Positions 8,745-16,771 of a DNA stretch of 50,111 nucleotides are shown here, piece by piece (the stretch's first letter is position 1; every line of letters starts with the position of its first letter). The DNA is from an uncultured Verrucomicrobia subdivision 3 bacterium (GTDB lineage Bacteria; Verrucomicrobiota; Verrucomicrobiae; Limisphaerales; UBA11358), in assembly GCA_903847285.1 (NCBI GenBank), contig CAINDH010000239.1, forward strand, positions 1 to 50,111. Direction: 5' to 3'. Under the pieces are notes generated by a model. The model made no database searches, had not been told where the DNA came from, and was given only the letters and a program-made list of their open reading frames with translations. Position numbers and translations under genes: made by a program.

Positions 8745-11165
8745 TCAGAAATAATCAAACTGCGCGGTGGCTTTCGTATCGGCGGAGGCCGTCACGCGCA
8801 GCCAATACGCGGAGAACGCGGCGGGGAAATGGTGCTCGAGTTTTTCGCCAGGCTTCACTTGGAGTGACGTCACTTCGCTCCATTTGCCAGTGCCGGTGAA
8901 GTCCGCTTCCACCTTGAAAGTAACGGCCTCCTTGCCCGCGTGCGACAGCGTGAGGCGTTTGTGGTCATAGCCGGTGGCGAGATAGGCGTCGCTCGGAACA
9001 TTCGCCTTTACGCTGGTTTCCAGCCACGGCCCACCGTGGCCGCGCGGCTTGCCGAGTTGCCACAGATCGTCCACCGCGCCCGCCCAGAGCGCGCACTTGC
9101 CATCGTCGCTGCGGACGATGTGGTCGCCCTTCGCTTCAGTGGCGACACCGCTCAACACGAGCAACCCGCGATAGCTCGCGAAATCGTGGATGCGGCGATT
9201 GTGCGTGGCAATGGGCCGGAGTTTGATGAAACCGCCAGCGTTCGCGGCGGGCAGCTCATAGAATGTGCCGCCGACATTTAGCAAGTTGCGCTCGGTGCAA
9301 ACTTCGCGGCAGAGACGGTCATTCCCCAATTCTCCGGGTTGATCCAGCGCTTTGTCACCTTTTGGCAGACGCCAGCGTTTGCCGGTTTCATCGGTGTAGA
9401 CCATGGAGGCTGCGTCAGCAGTGATGAGCGGGGCGGCAATGGGAACGTTTTTCCGAACCCATGCTGCGCCAGCCGGGTCGTTCACGCGACGGAGATTCAA
9501 ATCGCCGTCGAGGTCGTAACAATTCGTTTCGCCCGCGCCGCCTTCCGGCACGAAGCGAAGCGTCTTGAAATCTCCGCCGCGCGCAAACAGCAATCCGGCG
9601 CTGGCGGATATGTCAGCGGGCGTCGCAATCCCAGCGAAGCTGTCAGCGGTCTTGGTCGTTCGCTTGTCCTCGGCGCGATAGTGGAAGAACGCCGTGGCCT
9701 TCAGCGCGTCGCGGTCGGGCGTGAGGCGAATCCACGCGCCGATTTCCTGAGCAGAAAATTCCAGCCATGCGCTGCCCTGCGCTGGAACGGAAACGTCGCG
9801 CAGCTTTGTCCAATGGCCGTCGCCCTTCACGTCCACTTCCAACGTGAAGGAAATTTTCTTCGCGCTGTCGTGCGCCAGAAAAAGCGAGCGATGCGCGAAA
9901 CCGGAGAACAGAAACGGCTCGCTCGCTACGCCAGCCTTCACGTCGTCGTTCAACCAGACTGCGCCGCGACCGAGCGCCGGACCGAAGGAGTCCACCGCGT
10001 CCGGCCGGACGAACCAGAGATTCGATTGCGATTTGCCCGGGCCGGAAAGATTGCCCTTGAGCCGGTCCTTGTTGAGGAACTCGTCCTTTGCAGTGTCGTC
10101 GCAGCCGAAGACGAGGCGTTCGTTCCAACGGCAGAAGTCACCGATCACTTTCAGATAAGTCGAGCGCGGCGCAATTCCAGCGGTGTTCGCTACAGAAAAT
10201 GTTTTCGGAAATTTCCAGAACTCGCCGTGCATCGTCATCAGCAGCGAATCTTCGCCGATGTCACGAATGCGCGGCCACTCGGTGTTCCAGCCGTGCGCAC
10301 CGTCGTAGCAGTGCGACGTCTTCGGCAGGCGGAACGAGTGCCATTTGCCGCCGTCGAGCAGCATGAGGATGAGCGAGCGGTTGTCCCAGCCGATGCTCCA
10401 AAGACGATCATCGCCGGGCGGATTGCCCAGGATTCCGCCCGGGCCGGTGACGTCGGTGAACTGGTTGCGCCGGACGATGCTCCATTGGTCAGCCTTGCCA
10501 TCCCACTCGGCGAGGACACCGCTCGGAACCGTCGGGTCTTTGAGTGCGGCGGACGCGTGATCGCCGTTGTTCGCATAAACATAGCGGCCTTGCGCGGAAT
10601 AAAAACCTTTGCCGTGATAGCCGGGTAGGTCGGCCTTGCGGCCGGATTTCATCTGCTCGTCGGCCCAGAGTTCCTTCACGGCGAGTGTGTGAACGTCAAC
10701 TTCGTAAATGCCTTCTTCCATTGTGGCAAAAACTATTTTGTTCGTCGGCTCGGTGAGATGCCGCGCGAGGCCGGTGAGGCGGCCAAACATATTCGTCCAG
10801 GAAATCACGCGCACGTTGCCGTTCGTGCCGATGACATACGGCCCGATGAAAAGTTGCTCCGATTCGCGGTGAAACATGCGGTCCGCCGGCGTGCCGCCGA
10901 TGCTTTCGGGACGGATGATCTGCTCCAGCGCGGGGGTGATTTCGTAGAGCTTGTCGGACGAGCCGGTGGGTTTGTGCGGCGCGTAGGAGATGACCCAGAG
11001 GCGGTCCGCCCACGGAACGACCGCGCCCGTGCCGCACTCGCCTTCGTTGTTGAAGGTCGCGAGCGAAGGATAAATGCCGGAGATCTGTGGCGGCGCGGCG
11101 CTGATAGGCGACGCAACGACCAACAACAAGGCAACGAGCTTGGATAATTTTTGGAGCATAATCAT
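8745..11165 (-). CDS. Unrecognised secreted 806-residue protein with a duplicated beta-sandwich-like module
   Basis: I do not recognise this family. A signal peptide (about residues 1-23) is followed by a region rich in short strand-like motifs (about 25-395), as in beta-propellers. A module of about 95 residues at 400-496 occurs again at 701-806: both copies share W-L-x(2)-(S/D)VKA, (S/A)G(F/Y)xH(R/K), VDxxGxGxW and KATA-x-F-(H/D)-Y. Between them is a second strand-rich stretch (about 515-690). The duplication suggests two similar halves, each a propeller-like part plus a sandwich cap that could bind sugar. The start at 11165 overlaps the transporter's stop as ATGA, so the two are coupled; a longer open frame upstream only shadows the transporter. 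Its position between transporter and GH16 suggests a role in the same polysaccharide pathway, for instance binding, lyase or hydrolase activity; no catalytic motif is evident. Confidence 0.75.
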   Translation of the reverse strand: MIMLQKLSKLVALLLVVASPISAAPPQISGIYPSLATFNNEGECGTGAVVPWADRLWVISYAPHKPTGSSDKLYEITPALEQIIRPESIGGTPADRMFHRESEQLFIGPYVIGTNGNVRVISWTNMFGRLTGLARHLTEPTNKIVFATMEEGIYEVDVHTLAVKELWADEQMKSGRKADLPGYHGKGFYSAQGRYVYANNGDHASAALKDPTVPSGVLAEWDGKADQWSIVRRNQFTDVTGPGGILGNPPGDDRLWSIGWDNRSLILMLLDGGKWHSFRLPKTSHCYDGAHGWNTEWPRIRDIGEDSLLMTMHGEFWKFPKTFSVANTAGIAPRSTYLKVIGDFCRWNERLVFGCDDTAKDEFLNKDRLKGNLSGPGKSQSNLWFVRPDAVDSFGPALGRGAVWLNDDVKAGVASEPFLFSGFAHRSLFLAHDSAKKISFTLEVDVKGDGHWTKLRDVSVPAQGSAWLEFSAQEIGAWIRLTPDRDALKATAFFHYRAEDKRTTKTADSFAGIATPADISASAGLLFARGGDFKTLRFVPEGGAGETNCYDLDGDLNLRRVNDPAGAAWVRKNVPIAAPLITADAASMVYTDETGKRWRLPKGDKALDQPGELGNDRLCREVCTERNLLNVGGTFYELPAANAGGFIKLRPIATHNRRIHDFASYRGLLVLSGVATEAKGDHIVRSDDGKCALWAGAVDDLWQLGKPRGHGGPWLETSVKANVPSDAYLATGYDHKRLTLSHAGKEAVTFKVEADFTGTGKWSEVTSLQVKPGEKLEHHFPAAFSAYWLRVTASADTKATAQFDYF

Positions 11166-12556
11166 CGGGAAGACTTTTGTGGACCCAGCCTTTGCATACC
11201 GCCAAATTTCAGCAGCAGCCACGCGATCGGATGCAGGAAGGCCATGATCAAAAACCATTGCGCGTAGCCGTGGCCTTGCACCATTTCCAGCAACGGGCCA
11301 AAGACCGACTTGATCGCGTGGTCGAGAAATCCATCCGGCTTGGTGGACGGTCCAGAAACCATCGTCGCCACAATCATGTTCATGATGATGCCGCCGATAG
11401 TGCTGCCCGTGGCGACGACGCTGAACACTGTGCCGAGCGAATGTTTTGGCACGACATCCACGACGAGCGAACTGATATTGATGAGCCACGCGAGCGACGC
11501 CAGCACGGTGCAAACCGTGAGCGTCATGGCGACATTCAAACCTGCAGCGTGCGCGATGAACGGCGATAGCGGCATCAGGCAGGCGCAACCCAGCATCACC
11601 CACAAACGACTATCAGCGGGTGCTGTGCCGCGTTTCACAAACTGGCCGGACAACCAACCGCCCAGCAAGCTGCCCACGCCCGCTGCCGCGTAGATAATCC
11701 AGGTAATTTCCAACTGCTCCTGAGAGAGATGGCGGTCAGCACTCAAGTATTTTGGAAACCAGAATTGATAAAAATACCAGACGGGATCGGTGATAAGCCG
11801 GCCCAGCAGCAAGAGCCACGTGCCGCGAAAAAGAAAAACCTGTTTCCATGACCACGCGTTCGAGGCTAGCGAGTCGGCGGGGTTTTCGGCGGCAGCGGAT
11901 TCTTCGATCAGCTTGAGTTCATCAGTGGTGATTTGTTTGCTCTCGCGCGGTTGCCGGTAAAAACACAGCCACGGAATCAGCCATGCCAACCCGGCGAGTC
12001 CCGTCAGGATAAACGCGAGGCGCCAACCCGTGCCGTGGCCGAGCCAGTTCGCGATGACGGGCATCGTTTCCTGATACGCGTGCGTCGCCAACGGGATGAC
12101 GAGATACGGCGCAACGGTCGCCCCGATGGTTGCGCCCATGGTATAGAAGCCAATGGCCAGCGCGCGTTCCTTGGCGGGAAACCATTCGGAAACGACCTTG
12201 GACGCCGCCGGCCAGACACCGGCTTCGCCGAGGCCGAGAAGAAACCGAAATCCACACAGCGACTTCATGCCCTGCGATGCCGCGGTAAGCATGTTTGCTA
12301 CCGACCACCACAAGACGAACAACGCCATGCTGGCGCGTGTGCCGAGCTTGTCTGCGATGCGACCGGAGATCAGATAGGCGATCGTGTAAGCGACGAGGAA
12401 GAGGTTAACGACGTTCGCATAATCATGGTCGTCCATTTGCAAATCGCTTTGGATGGTAGGCGCGAGCGCGGAGAGCGTTTGGCGATCCACATAGTTCAGC
12501 ACCGCCGCTCCGAAAAGCAGCGCCACAATCCACCAGCGAAATCCTTTGATCTTCAT
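11162..12556 (-). CDS. MFS sugar (acid) transporter, anion:cation symporter type
   Basis: The 464-residue protein has 12 hydrophobic segments in the MFS pattern. The N-terminus (NYVDRQTLSALAPTIQSDL, with GRIADKLGTR after the second segment) is the hallmark of the anion:cation symporter branch that contains hexuronate, glucarate and sialate transporters (ExuT/GudP-like). By analogy it would import a mono- or small oligosaccharide, possibly acidic, by proton symport across the inner membrane. It is the only obvious importer of the island; no SusC/D or ABC genes are present. It starts the block MFS, unknown 806-aa protein, GH16, SGNH, GH128, SASA, most of which are tightly spaced. A 15-bp palindrome lies about 75 bp upstream. 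Confidence 0.85.
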   Translation of the reverse strand: MKIKGFRWWIVALLFGAAVLNYVDRQTLSALAPTIQSDLQMDDHDYANVVNLFLVAYTIAYLISGRIADKLGTRASMALFVLWWSVANMLTAASQGMKSLCGFRFLLGLGEAGVWPAASKVVSEWFPAKERALAIGFYTMGATIGATVAPYLVIPLATHAYQETMPVIANWLGHGTGWRLAFILTGLAGLAWLIPWLCFYRQPRESKQITTDELKLIEESAAAENPADSLASNAWSWKQVFLFRGTWLLLLGRLITDPVWYFYQFWFPKYLSADRHLSQEQLEITWIIYAAAGVGSLLGGWLSGQFVKRGTAPADSRLWVMLGCACLMPLSPFIAHAAGLNVAMTLTVCTVLASLAWLINISSLVVDVVPKHSLGTVFSVVATGSTIGGIIMNMIVATMVSGPSTKPDGFLDHAIKSVFGPLLEMVQGHGYAQWFLIMAFLHPIAWLLLKFGGMQRLGPQKSSR

Positions 12557-12630
12557 GAATGAGCGGTGGTCAGGTGTGGTAAGAGCTCTCGAGGTTTAAA
12601 GACAAGGGCAGGCGATTCATCGCGGTCTCA

Positions 12631-12645
12631 TTCCATAATATGGAA
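12631..12645. promoter_or_regulatory. Perfect palindrome upstream of the transporter, candidate operator
   Basis: TTCCATAATATGGAA is a perfect 7+1+7 palindrome in the 113-bp gap between the GH128 protein's stop and the transporter's start, 75-89 bp before that ATG. It looks like a dimer-binding operator. I did not find a second perfect copy in the other island gaps, so the role is inferred from position and symmetry only. Confidence 0.35.
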
Positions 12646-12670
12646 CGCTTCGACTGGAAAAAACATTTAT

Positions 12671-15600
12671 TCATGGGCGAGAGAGCCGGAAGAAAACGCC
12701 TGGGTTTGCCGGCACAATCGGCAGCGTCATCTGGTTGGTGGCCGTCGAGCCGAGAACGGTCGACCAGTTTGTGCCGAGGCCGATACTCAAAGGGTTCGTC
12801 TGCGTTTGCAGGAACCAGCCGGTGTAATTGAGCGGCCAGGACAGTGTGAGATTCGACGAAGTCGCGATGAAGACTAAATTCGTTGGCGCGATCGGCAGTG
12901 GATTCATCGGCGTGGCGACGGCTTGATTGGAATTCGTAGATTCGTAGCCGATGAGATCGGTGGTGGTAACAACGTAATAGTAAGTCGTGCTGTTTATCAC
13001 GGCGTTATCGGCGAGATTCGTCGCAGTGAGATTGGTCGCGAGCAACGAGTATGCGCCGCCGTTGGTGGTGCTGCGATAAACGGAGTAACGCCAAAAATCC
13101 GCCGCCGCGCTGGCGTTCCAAGTGAGCGACACGGTCTGATTGCTTGCGACGGCCTGCAAGTTTGCGATGGCGGCGGGCGCAGTCGCTTCGCCGGGACTGA
13201 TGGGGCGGATGAAACGCCAGTTCGCCGCGTTGGTGGTGCTGGTGTTGGCGACCATCGAGAATAGCATATTGGTCGGCGCGTTGGCGGCATTGTTCGAACG
13301 CAGCAATTGCAGGCGCTTGGAACTGGCGGGGTGATCCAGATAAACCCAGCCGTAGTCCGTGCTCGGGGTAACAAGGTTAAACGACCATTCCACATTCGTT
13401 CCCGTCGTGCCGACCGGCGCGTAATCAAGCGTTGTTCCGTTGTAGCGCAGCCGACGGCCATCCTGCACAGACACGATGTATTTGCGTCCGGCGGGCGCGG
13501 GGCGTAACACCCATTGCACTGAGACATCGCTGCTGCGAATCCATGCGTTGGTGAGCGATGAATTGCCCGTGGCGCAACGCAACCGATGCCGCGCGGCCTT
13601 GTTGTGAATCATGTAAACTTTGTCGTCACGCACAGTTGCATCCTGATCCCACGCGGCGTAGGCCTCGCCGAACGCGGTGAGCGTCGTGCCGTTGGTCTCG
13701 AAAAAATTGGAGCGCGGGGCGGTCGCGGGCTTGTCCCACGGATTGGCGGCGGTTGGATTGTTCGTGTCTGCCGTGAAGATGAACAAGGCGTATTTTTTCA
13801 ACTGGTCGAGCGATTCCGCGCGCCAGACAAATTCGGTGATCCAATTGTAATTGTCCTCCTCGCTCCAGTTGCCGCCGCCGTTCCAGTCCACGGCGGAGAA
13901 TTCGGTGAGCCAGACTTTGCGTCCCCAACTGTTGTAGGTGTTCTGGATGACGGTGACGAGTGCCGAGGCCGAGCCACCGCTCGGGCCGGGGTATTGATGG
14001 ATGGCCGTGTATTCCGACCGCATCCCGCGGGCATCAACGCTATCATAGAATCCCGCCAGCCAGCCGCTGGTGGAGCTGCCCGGACACGCGCTGACGAGCG
14101 GGAGGTCCAACGATTCAAGCCTCGGCCAAAATAGAAGCGCATTGGTCAGTGCGCGCAATTCGCTGAAGGTGGCTTCGTTCGTGGCCTGAAGGTCGAGCCA
14201 TCGCCCGGTTTGCAGATATTTGTCTGGCTCGTTGTAGCCCATCAGATGCGTCGCGCCGGATCGGGGAACATACAGCGCGTAGTTGTTGCCCAGATGTCCT
14301 TTACCGGGATCGGCAAAATTCATCGGGTTGAAGATGAATTCCGGCGTGAGATCGGGATAAGGATTGGCGGCGGTCCAGTTGTAACCCCAGCTTGCAGACG
14401 AGAGATTCGTCTGGAGATAACCGGCCGAACCTTTCTTCGGGAAAAAGTCAACGTAGAGGACGCTCCACTGCTGGTTGCTGCCCGCCGTCAACGGCTGCTG
14501 CGTCACCGCACCCGCTGTGGCCTGCATCGACTTGCCGCTCCAGACGTTGATGAAAACGACGTTCGTGCTGTTCACATACTGGTATTTCCACAACTGATGC
14601 GGCATGGCCGAGTAATTGCCCTCGACGATGGACGCGCCGTCATTGGTCGAAGCCCCGGCAACTTCGAGGCATTTCCACGAAGCGCGGTTGCGGATGCGGT
14701 AGGTGTCGCTGTCGTAGTTGTAAAGCAACTGGTAACTTTTCTGATCCGTAGTCGAGGAAGCGGTCGCCTCGCCTGCGCCGTTGGTGTTACTGACGAGTAG
14801 ATTTCCGGAAGCCAGATTAACAAGGGAATAAAAGTCGTCGTGGTAATTGGTGAAGCTCTGCGTAGGCCGTGGCGCAAACTTCACGCCCGTGCCCAGCGGA
14901 TAACCCGCGCCGCCGTTCGCCGGAAAGATCATCAGCTCGCGGACGCGCTGAATGCCGGTGTTCGTCGTGTAAAAGCGGACTGAGTCCGTGGTGACCGGTG
15001 TGGTGAAATTGATGGCGAGAGCGTTGGTTGTATTGTTCGTGAAGACCGTGCCAGGAATCGTGAGCCAGTTCGTGCCGGATAGGTATTGCAGCTCGAAATT
15101 TGTGACGATGCTCAGGTTCGCGCCGACGCCGTTGTAGAAATGCGCGCTGCCGATCTTGTTGGTGGTTTCAAAATCCACCCGCAGCCAGTGCACGTTCGTG
15201 TTCGACAGGCTCAACCAGCGCGAGTTGTCGTCCACATAGCCGTCCACCGCCAGCCGGGGATAATAGGTGGTCGGGGCAAAGGTGGCGGTGCTGTCGGCCA
15301 GCGCGCCGTAAAACCCTGCGAGATTAATTTTCACATCCGTGCCCAACGGCCAGCCCGCCGGGCCGTTCGGCGGATAGAGCGCGAAGTCCTTCACCCGCAC
15401 CCGGACTTCCGTGGAGTAAAAACGGAATAGCGACGCCGTGACATTCGTGGTGAAGACAATGTTACGTTCATTGAGCGTGTTGCCCGTGATGTTCGCGCCG
15501 GGACAAGTCACCCAGTTGGATGAGTTGTCGAGGTATTGGATGGAAAAATTGGTGACCGTCAAGCCGTCGTCAATGCCGAGGAACAACTGCGCGCTGCCAA

Positions 15601-15907
15601 CCGTCATCGCCAGCGGCAACTGCACCTGCAGCGTGTGCGGAAGGGTGAGCGAGCTGATCCAGAGCGAATCGTTGTTTGCGAAGCCATCGGTCGCATTGCG
15701 TGCCGGATAATCAGTGGAAAAAGTAGAGCTGGCCGTGGTGGTTTGAAACTTTGCCAGGTTCACGCGCTGGGCGGAAGCAATGCCCGGCAGCAACAGAACG
15801 CAGAAGAACAGCCCCAGCCAACGCAGCTTAGCAGCGAGTAAAAAACGAACTGCCAGCCCGCACATCAGCGAGCCGGCACAATCGAAGCATGGTTTGGTAA
15901 AAATCAT
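12671..15907 (-). CDS. Secreted multidomain GH128-like glucanase with discoidin, trefoil and FN3 modules
   Basis: This 1078-residue modular enzyme reads in order: signal peptide (core about 30-46, ending ASAQ); two F5/8C-like sugar-binding domains (about 47-180 and 190-335, each ending in LYPPNG/IFPANG); a ricin-like trefoil (about 350-485) with SWKCLEVAG; an asl1/GH128 barrel (about 490-755) with LMGYNEPD (acid/base) and VWLTEFSAVDW (nucleophile); a second trefoil-like region (about 765-900); an FN3 domain (about 908-1000); and the tail module (about 1010-1078, WFLQTQTNPL...VFFRLSRP). It probably binds and cuts an insoluble beta-1,3-glucan outside the cell. ATG 15865 is an alternative start with a more usual signal. 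It follows the GH16 gene at 15922 by 14 bp, so the two are probably co-transcribed. Confidence 0.82.
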   Translation of the reverse strand: MIFTKPCFDCAGSLMCGLAVRFLLAAKLRWLGLFFCVLLLPGIASAQRVNLAKFQTTTASSTFSTDYPARNATDGFANNDSLWISSLTLPHTLQVQLPLAMTVGSAQLFLGIDDGLTVTNFSIQYLDNSSNWVTCPGANITGNTLNERNIVFTTNVTASLFRFYSTEVRVRVKDFALYPPNGPAGWPLGTDVKINLAGFYGALADSTATFAPTTYYPRLAVDGYVDDNSRWLSLSNTNVHWLRVDFETTNKIGSAHFYNGVGANLSIVTNFELQYLSGTNWLTIPGTVFTNNTTNALAINFTTPVTTDSVRFYTTNTGIQRVRELMIFPANGGAGYPLGTGVKFAPRPTQSFTNYHDDFYSLVNLASGNLLVSNTNGAGEATASSTTDQKSYQLLYNYDSDTYRIRNRASWKCLEVAGASTNDGASIVEGNYSAMPHQLWKYQYVNSTNVVFINVWSGKSMQATAGAVTQQPLTAGSNQQWSVLYVDFFPKKGSAGYLQTNLSSASWGYNWTAANPYPDLTPEFIFNPMNFADPGKGHLGNNYALYVPRSGATHLMGYNEPDKYLQTGRWLDLQATNEATFSELRALTNALLFWPRLESLDLPLVSACPGSSTSGWLAGFYDSVDARGMRSEYTAIHQYPGPSGGSASALVTVIQNTYNSWGRKVWLTEFSAVDWNGGGNWSEEDNYNWITEFVWRAESLDQLKKYALFIFTADTNNPTAANPWDKPATAPRSNFFETNGTTLTAFGEAYAAWDQDATVRDDKVYMIHNKAARHRLRCATGNSSLTNAWIRSSDVSVQWVLRPAPAGRKYIVSVQDGRRLRYNGTTLDYAPVGTTGTNVEWSFNLVTPSTDYGWVYLDHPASSKRLQLLRSNNAANAPTNMLFSMVANTSTTNAANWRFIRPISPGEATAPAAIANLQAVASNQTVSLTWNASAAADFWRYSVYRSTTNGGAYSLLATNLTATNLADNAVINSTTYYYVVTTTDLIGYESTNSNQAVATPMNPLPIAPTNLVFIATSSNLTLSWPLNYTGWFLQTQTNPLSIGLGTNWSTVLGSTATNQMTLPIVPANPGVFFRLSRP

Positions 15908-15921
15908 TTTCCGGAATGCTT

Positions 15922-16753
15922 CACTTCTCGTAGAACCTCACCCAATCAAACTCCGCCACGCGGGAAGTTTGGCGTCATCCACGGCTTTGGGTTTCACCGG
16001 GTCGCCCCAGAGAGCGGCCACGGAGGTGAGCCAGATATTTTGCGGCCCGTGCGGAAATTTTGTTGCCTCTGTCTCATGCGTCAGTTTGCCGTCGAGATAA
16101 AACTTTACCTTTTCGGCAGTAAATTCGCAGCCCCACACATGGAAGTCCGCCGAGAAATCCGCCGTGTCGCGATAATATTTCCGCCCGTAACCCTGCGAGC
16201 GCTTGCCGGTCTTGCCGCTCCAATCAATCACGCCCGCCGAATACGAACGCGGGTTGACTGCGTCCTGTTCGCAGATGTCGATCTCCTGAGCTCTGATCTG
16301 CGTCGCATTGGTCGCGCGCCCTTGCTCGACGAGTTGGGCAAAATCCGCTCCTGGCGGCAAGGTGCTGGGATCCGTGTAATCCATTGTCCAAAACGATGTG
16401 TGCCAACCAGCGGCGTCGGGACAACGAAAGCGCGCCTCGTAGTAGCCGTATTTGAATTGCTCGCGGCTGATCACGCCGCCCGCCGTGTATTGCGCACCAC
16501 CCGCTTTTGCTTTTTTGAGCGCAATCCGCAGCAGGCCATTGGTTACGGAAACATTTTCCGGCTGCTGAAAACTCAAGAGCCGTTTGCCCGTGCGATAGTG
16601 CCACCGGTTCGTGTCCAGCTTGCCGCCGTTGAATTCATCCGACCAGCCGAGGCGGTAGCCGGGCAGCGGTGGTGCGATGGTTTCAGCGGCGTGAAGCGCA
16701 ATGGACGCGGTGATGGCAGCGAGTCCGATCAATTGAATGGTGAAAGTCTTCAT
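15922..16753 (-). pseudogene. GH16 hydrolase with a frameshift near its C-terminus
   Basis: Signal peptide MKTFTIQLIGLAAITASIAL, then WSDEFNGGKLDTNRW, the active-site motif EIDICE (residues 157-162) and FHVWGCEFTAEKVKFYLDG mark a GH16 enzyme of about 277 residues. In the sequence as given the frame leaves the family at LPAWRSLIG and stops at 15938. One extra G at the CC of 15957-15958 restores LPAWAEFDWVRFYEK with a stop at 15922-15924, matching its paralogues. The catalytic core is intact either way; the lost strand is the last of the jelly-roll. ATG 16765 is an alternative start. A longer loop before the active site (LPPGADFAQLVEQGRATNA) sets it apart from the other three GH16 copies and may mark a different substrate. 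Confidence 0.8.
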
Positions 16754-16771
16754 AAATTCAGGCACGGCATT

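Noticed and set aside
9339..10628. Plus-strand open frame of 429 codons
   Set aside because: Antisense shadow of the 806-residue island protein; biased Arg/Val/Ala composition and no recognisable domain.
8745..11603. 952-codon reading of the unknown island gene
   Set aside because: The first 146 codons overlap the transporter in another frame and are His/Arg-rich; ATG 11165 with ATGA coupling and a signal peptide is the better start.
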